A stretch of 64,000 nt of DNA, from assembly GCA_949752745.1 (NCBI GenBank), contig OX457031.1:23356642-23420641 (forward strand), read 5' to 3'. Under the pieces are notes generated by a model. That model was not told the origin of the DNA and did not search any database. It saw nothing but the letters and a program-made list of their open reading frames with translations. Positions 60,760 through 64,000 of this stretch are shown here, piece by piece. Position 1 is the stretch's first letter. Every line of letters starts with the position of its first letter. A program made the position numbers and the translations under genes. This DNA is from Protula sp. h YS-2021 (lineage: Eukaryota > Annelida > Polychaeta > Sabellida > Serpulidae).

Positions 60760-62860
60760 TACTGTTTTGGCAGGGATTTGACATGTACTCTAAGTAAGTC
60801 GGAAGTACATGGAACACTTTGTGTATGTAGTAACAGTGTATTAAGAACAGAATCAATATTATTGTTCGATGAGAATGTCATTCGTAGGGACATTGTCTTG
60901 GGATTCACATGCTGTTATTTCGTAGAATTGTCCTAAGCAAAAAAGTTTTCTTAGTTTTCAGCTTTTTTGGTTTAAACGGGTTGCAACTGCTCGGATGACA
61001 AAGCTTTTTGCAATAAATTGCCTCAAAATAAAAGAGCTTTTTTACACAGCAAATATTTTATTTCATAACGGATGGCATGATCACGGATGACATGATCACG
61101 TTCGTTCGTTTATCAAACCATTCGCTCATTGTATTGTCAGTCCAACGTCAACTGAGCGTCGGAAAAAAGTCACCGGAAATCAGCCTTGTTGATAAGTCAA
61201 AACAAAACAATAAAATATTATCATAAACAGTTCTTTACTTGAACTGGAAAAATGTATCCGATCTCGAAAAATGTACTCCATTAGAAATAGCTACTATATA
61301 TTTTTTCAAAAAAGTGCACTCTGCTGCCAAAGTGTAGTTATTATACTAGAAAAGTGTGCTCTATAGCAGTTAGAATGCCTCATCTTTAACTGACCGTTTT
61401 AATTGCAGTGAACTTAGTGATATCAGAACTAGGTGTCATAAAGATTAGTTTCACTTTATCATAAAATTATTAACGAAACTCACCCAATGTTTAATTAAAA
61501 AAAACTAACAAAAATTTATTTATTTATTCATTTTCATAAATAATTTGTTGAAAAAGTAGTCATGTTGTGTTTTTGTGGTTAGAAATCGTGGTTCTGTTAT
61601 TTTCGTTGGAGTCTGCACTGTGACGTAGCGTCTGGCAGGCGTAAACCGATCCCATACACAATGAATACATATATGACCAGACAAAGCAAATCTGGCGCAA
61701 CCGTACCAGTAAACAATGGCACATTTACTCTCCAATCACTCACCAGGGTATCCCTTGGCAATAAAGCAATCAAAAGAGGTATTCAGCCTTTTGGAAACCG
61801 ACATAAAAGAACATGCGTTTATGTAAATGATGTAAAAGCTTTTCCCTCATTACAGCGCGAATGATTCGTGTTGTGGATCTAACATAACGGATGTTTGTAG
61901 GCACATACTAAGCGTCTTTATTTTTTATTTATTCTCCATAACAGAAAGCTAAAAAATGAAAAGTTAAGAATTATTTACTTGTAGTCGATTTTCAGATATG
62001 CGGAAATGAAGAAACAAACGTCATTATCTTGTAACTTGAAGAAAGAGCAAAGGAGACTGCGAAGATCAATCGTGAAGCTCTATTTTTTTAAACCGATAAC
62101 CGATCTTACTTGGACCACCGGATGAAAACTGCGCAGTACTTCATTATGACGTCATTCATCCCCCGGACCAACCAGAACGCTGGCAGCTGCACCATTTATA
62201 TCATCTATGACACAGCCCCGAGGGGAATAAACGTTGCTAAACTCTGAAAGAAGAATAATAATGAAAACTGTCTATAGAGAAATGATGGAAATCTCGGAGA
62301 CTCACCTTCGTCTCAGACACAGTTCTAACCTATTCACATCAAAGGGAATTGTAATTCCCATTATCCTACAGGACATTTTTTTATTTACGTTTGCGACAAT
62401 TCAGCACTCCCCCTCCCCCCCCCCCCCCACCTCCACCCCACCCTTCTCCTTGTGTCTGAATAAATCATTCATGAACATTGCGAAGTCACATCTGCGGGTT
62501 CAACGACTCAGTGACACAGAAATGACTCTAACGAAGCACGTGGCCCCTTTTTTTTTTTTTTTATTTATTTTTATTTTTTCGTTTTTTGTTTTTTGTTTTG
62601 TTTTTTTTTGTTTTGTTTTGTTTTTTTGTTTGTTTTTTTTTGGGGTGGGGGGGAGGGTTAGTTTGTTTCTTTGTTTTATTTGAACTTATGAATTACCGTT
62701 ACGGGAGGAGGTTGTCATTCTTTTCTTGGAATTGCAAGTTGGTTTCGCAAAAAAGTAGCGAAAGAGGTGGTAAGAAATTGTTTATGCACCGATCAATCTT
62801 TAATTATTTTCTCTCAGACGAATACTATTCAGCTGCAGTGTAAGCGAATTTATAAACAAT
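60760..62860. other. Intergenic sequence with C-run and T-rich simple sequence
   Basis: No gene is supported. Opposed open frames overlap at 61520-61864 without recognisable domains. A run of about 14 C lies near 62410-62430 and a T/G-rich block (62548-62655) produces Phe/Leu/Val-rich false ORFs. Confidence 0.4.
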
Positions 62861-62869
62861 ATAAAAGTA

Positions 62870-63310
62870 CATTACAACACCAGAAATACGACCACCAGCG
62901 CGACTGAACTGCAGTGGTCCGATTTTTAGGGTAGTCATCTAGACCTAAGTGTGGAGTTCTTAATAACAGAAGGCACTTACAATGTGGACCTGTTTGTGGA
63001 CATGTTTGTGAGATGGTCCCGTTTGTGAGATGGTCCCGTTTGTGAGGTGCTCCCGTTTGTGAGATGGTCCCGTTTGTGGGGTGCTACTAGTCCGCGTTGG
63101 CTTTATGCATTCTAATTTGAAAAAAAAATTATTGCTTTGATCAGCATACGCAGCATATTTGTAAGACTGGTTGTCATTCTGTATAAGTGGTACCTTTAAT
63201 AATTTTATGTTCTCTGTTCCATGGAAGGAACCACCCCGCAAATGAGACCATTTTTTGCAACCAGAACCACTTTACAATTGTTCCACTTCGTGGCCCTGTT
63301 TCAGAGATGT
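62870..63310. mobile_element. GGTCC-type dispersed element with internal tandem units
   Basis: GACTGAACTGCAGTGGTCCG begins a block similar to 14.6 kb. Then come four to five 17-bp units of GTTTGTGAGATGGTCCC (62995-63085), and the far side carries complementary phrases (GGAACCACCCCGCAAATGAG). Facing complementary halves suggest a MITE of the 12485-12858 family. Terminal TA-CAG ends could not be placed. Confidence 0.6.
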
Positions 63311-64000
63311 CACTATACAAACAAACAAAGGTATACTACATTAACACAAAAACATAATGGCATGCCAGTGACACCATTGACGACGGATGCAATTTCTCTA
63401 AGTTATCTTAAAGATTATGGCATGGCATGCTCTCGCAAAATATTTCGCCGAACTAAACAATTTCATTTACATAGAAGGTGATACAATTCGATGAGGCTCT
63501 GATAATCGAATCCTATCCCCGTTTTTTGTTTACAATTGACGGAAACGCACCAACAATTACAGCAACTTATTGTATTAATACTCTAGAACTCCTCCAGGAC
63601 CCCGCTTTCTTCTCGACCAGTTAGGTGCATGGCAGTTACTTGTGATAATTTGGAAGAAATAGATGCGACGGACTGTGTTTTTTCCAGAAACTTAGGGAAA
63701 AGGTTTTCTGGTGTAAACATTGCTTCACTTTCAGCAGAATTGCTTCCTTCATTCATGCTTAAGAAGCGAACAATGAATCTTCTTGTTGCATTTTCTGTGA
63801 TTTAAAGAACGACTGTTTTATTCAAGCGGACAATGGGCAACGGCTTTGGTAGACTGAGAGACACCAACTTTCCGAATTTCGCGCAGCTATTGACTAATAC
63901 TTGGAAATAACCCTCCCCCCCCCCCCTCCCTTGGCAGTTGATATGAAATGTGTTACCATGCGTATAAAAAAAACGCGGAGAAAGGGGGTAATTTTGAGCC
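63310..64000. other. Sequence to the window edge, nothing recognised
   Basis: Two open frames near 63221-63481 and some sequence at 63600-63760 show no domain or splice support. A C-run of about 14 lies near 63914-63927. A partial exon running off the window cannot be excluded. Confidence 0.35.

Overview
The window is eukaryotic nuclear DNA from a bilaterian animal, most likely a marine lophotrochozoan (mollusc, annelid or brachiopod class of genome). It is AT-rich and gene-poor. Its genes carry GT-AG introns of a few hundred to about two thousand bases, and the space between them is filled with microsatellites, minisatellites, non-autonomous DNA transposons and poly-C/poly-G runs. The phylum is inferred from gene content (a LIM plus pseudo-transglutaminase Hillarin, a single-cysteine-cluster Toll-like receptor) and repeat style; the species cannot be named.

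Layout. About 1.4-3.4 kb: a two-exon seven-transmembrane receptor on the minus strand. 3.5-20 kb: mostly non-coding sequence with several minisatellites and an inverted-repeat-bounded element at 12.5 kb, plus scattered candidate minus-strand exons (7.9, 10.2, 13.2, 14.4, 15.0, 18.6 kb) that I cannot join into a confident gene. 21.7-33.9 kb: a 14-exon plus-strand gene whose exons join in phase into 1153 codons. It is a Hillarin/LTD-1/KY-type protein with one LIM domain and a transglutaminase-like core that seems to lack the catalytic Cys and His. 34.9-36 kb and 41.5-42.4 kb: two different elements, both bounded by CCCAG-type terminal inverted repeats. 36.8-38.9 kb: a minisatellite and two long hairpins. 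39.2-40.4 kb: a P-loop NTPase in one long exon. 45.4-48.2 kb: an intronless Toll-like receptor. 48.3-64 kb: no confident host gene, but minisatellites, two tRNA-related SINE-like segments, a decayed Mutator-like element with about 80-bp terminal inverted repeats (56.3-57.8 kb), a copy of the 34.9-kb element, and a 29-bp minisatellite with higher-order structure.

The observation I rate highest is a recurrent pattern: at three sites (7.8-8.0, 27.1-27.8 and 29.5-29.8 kb) a tandem repeat unit spans the 3' end of an exon together with its 5' splice donor. The repeats therefore multiply candidate donor sites just downstream of the real or predicted one. Two of the three lie in the same Hillarin-like gene. 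The genes do not form a pathway: the 7TM receptor and Toll-like receptor act at the cell surface, the Hillarin-like protein is probably cytoskeletal, and the NTPase is intracellular.
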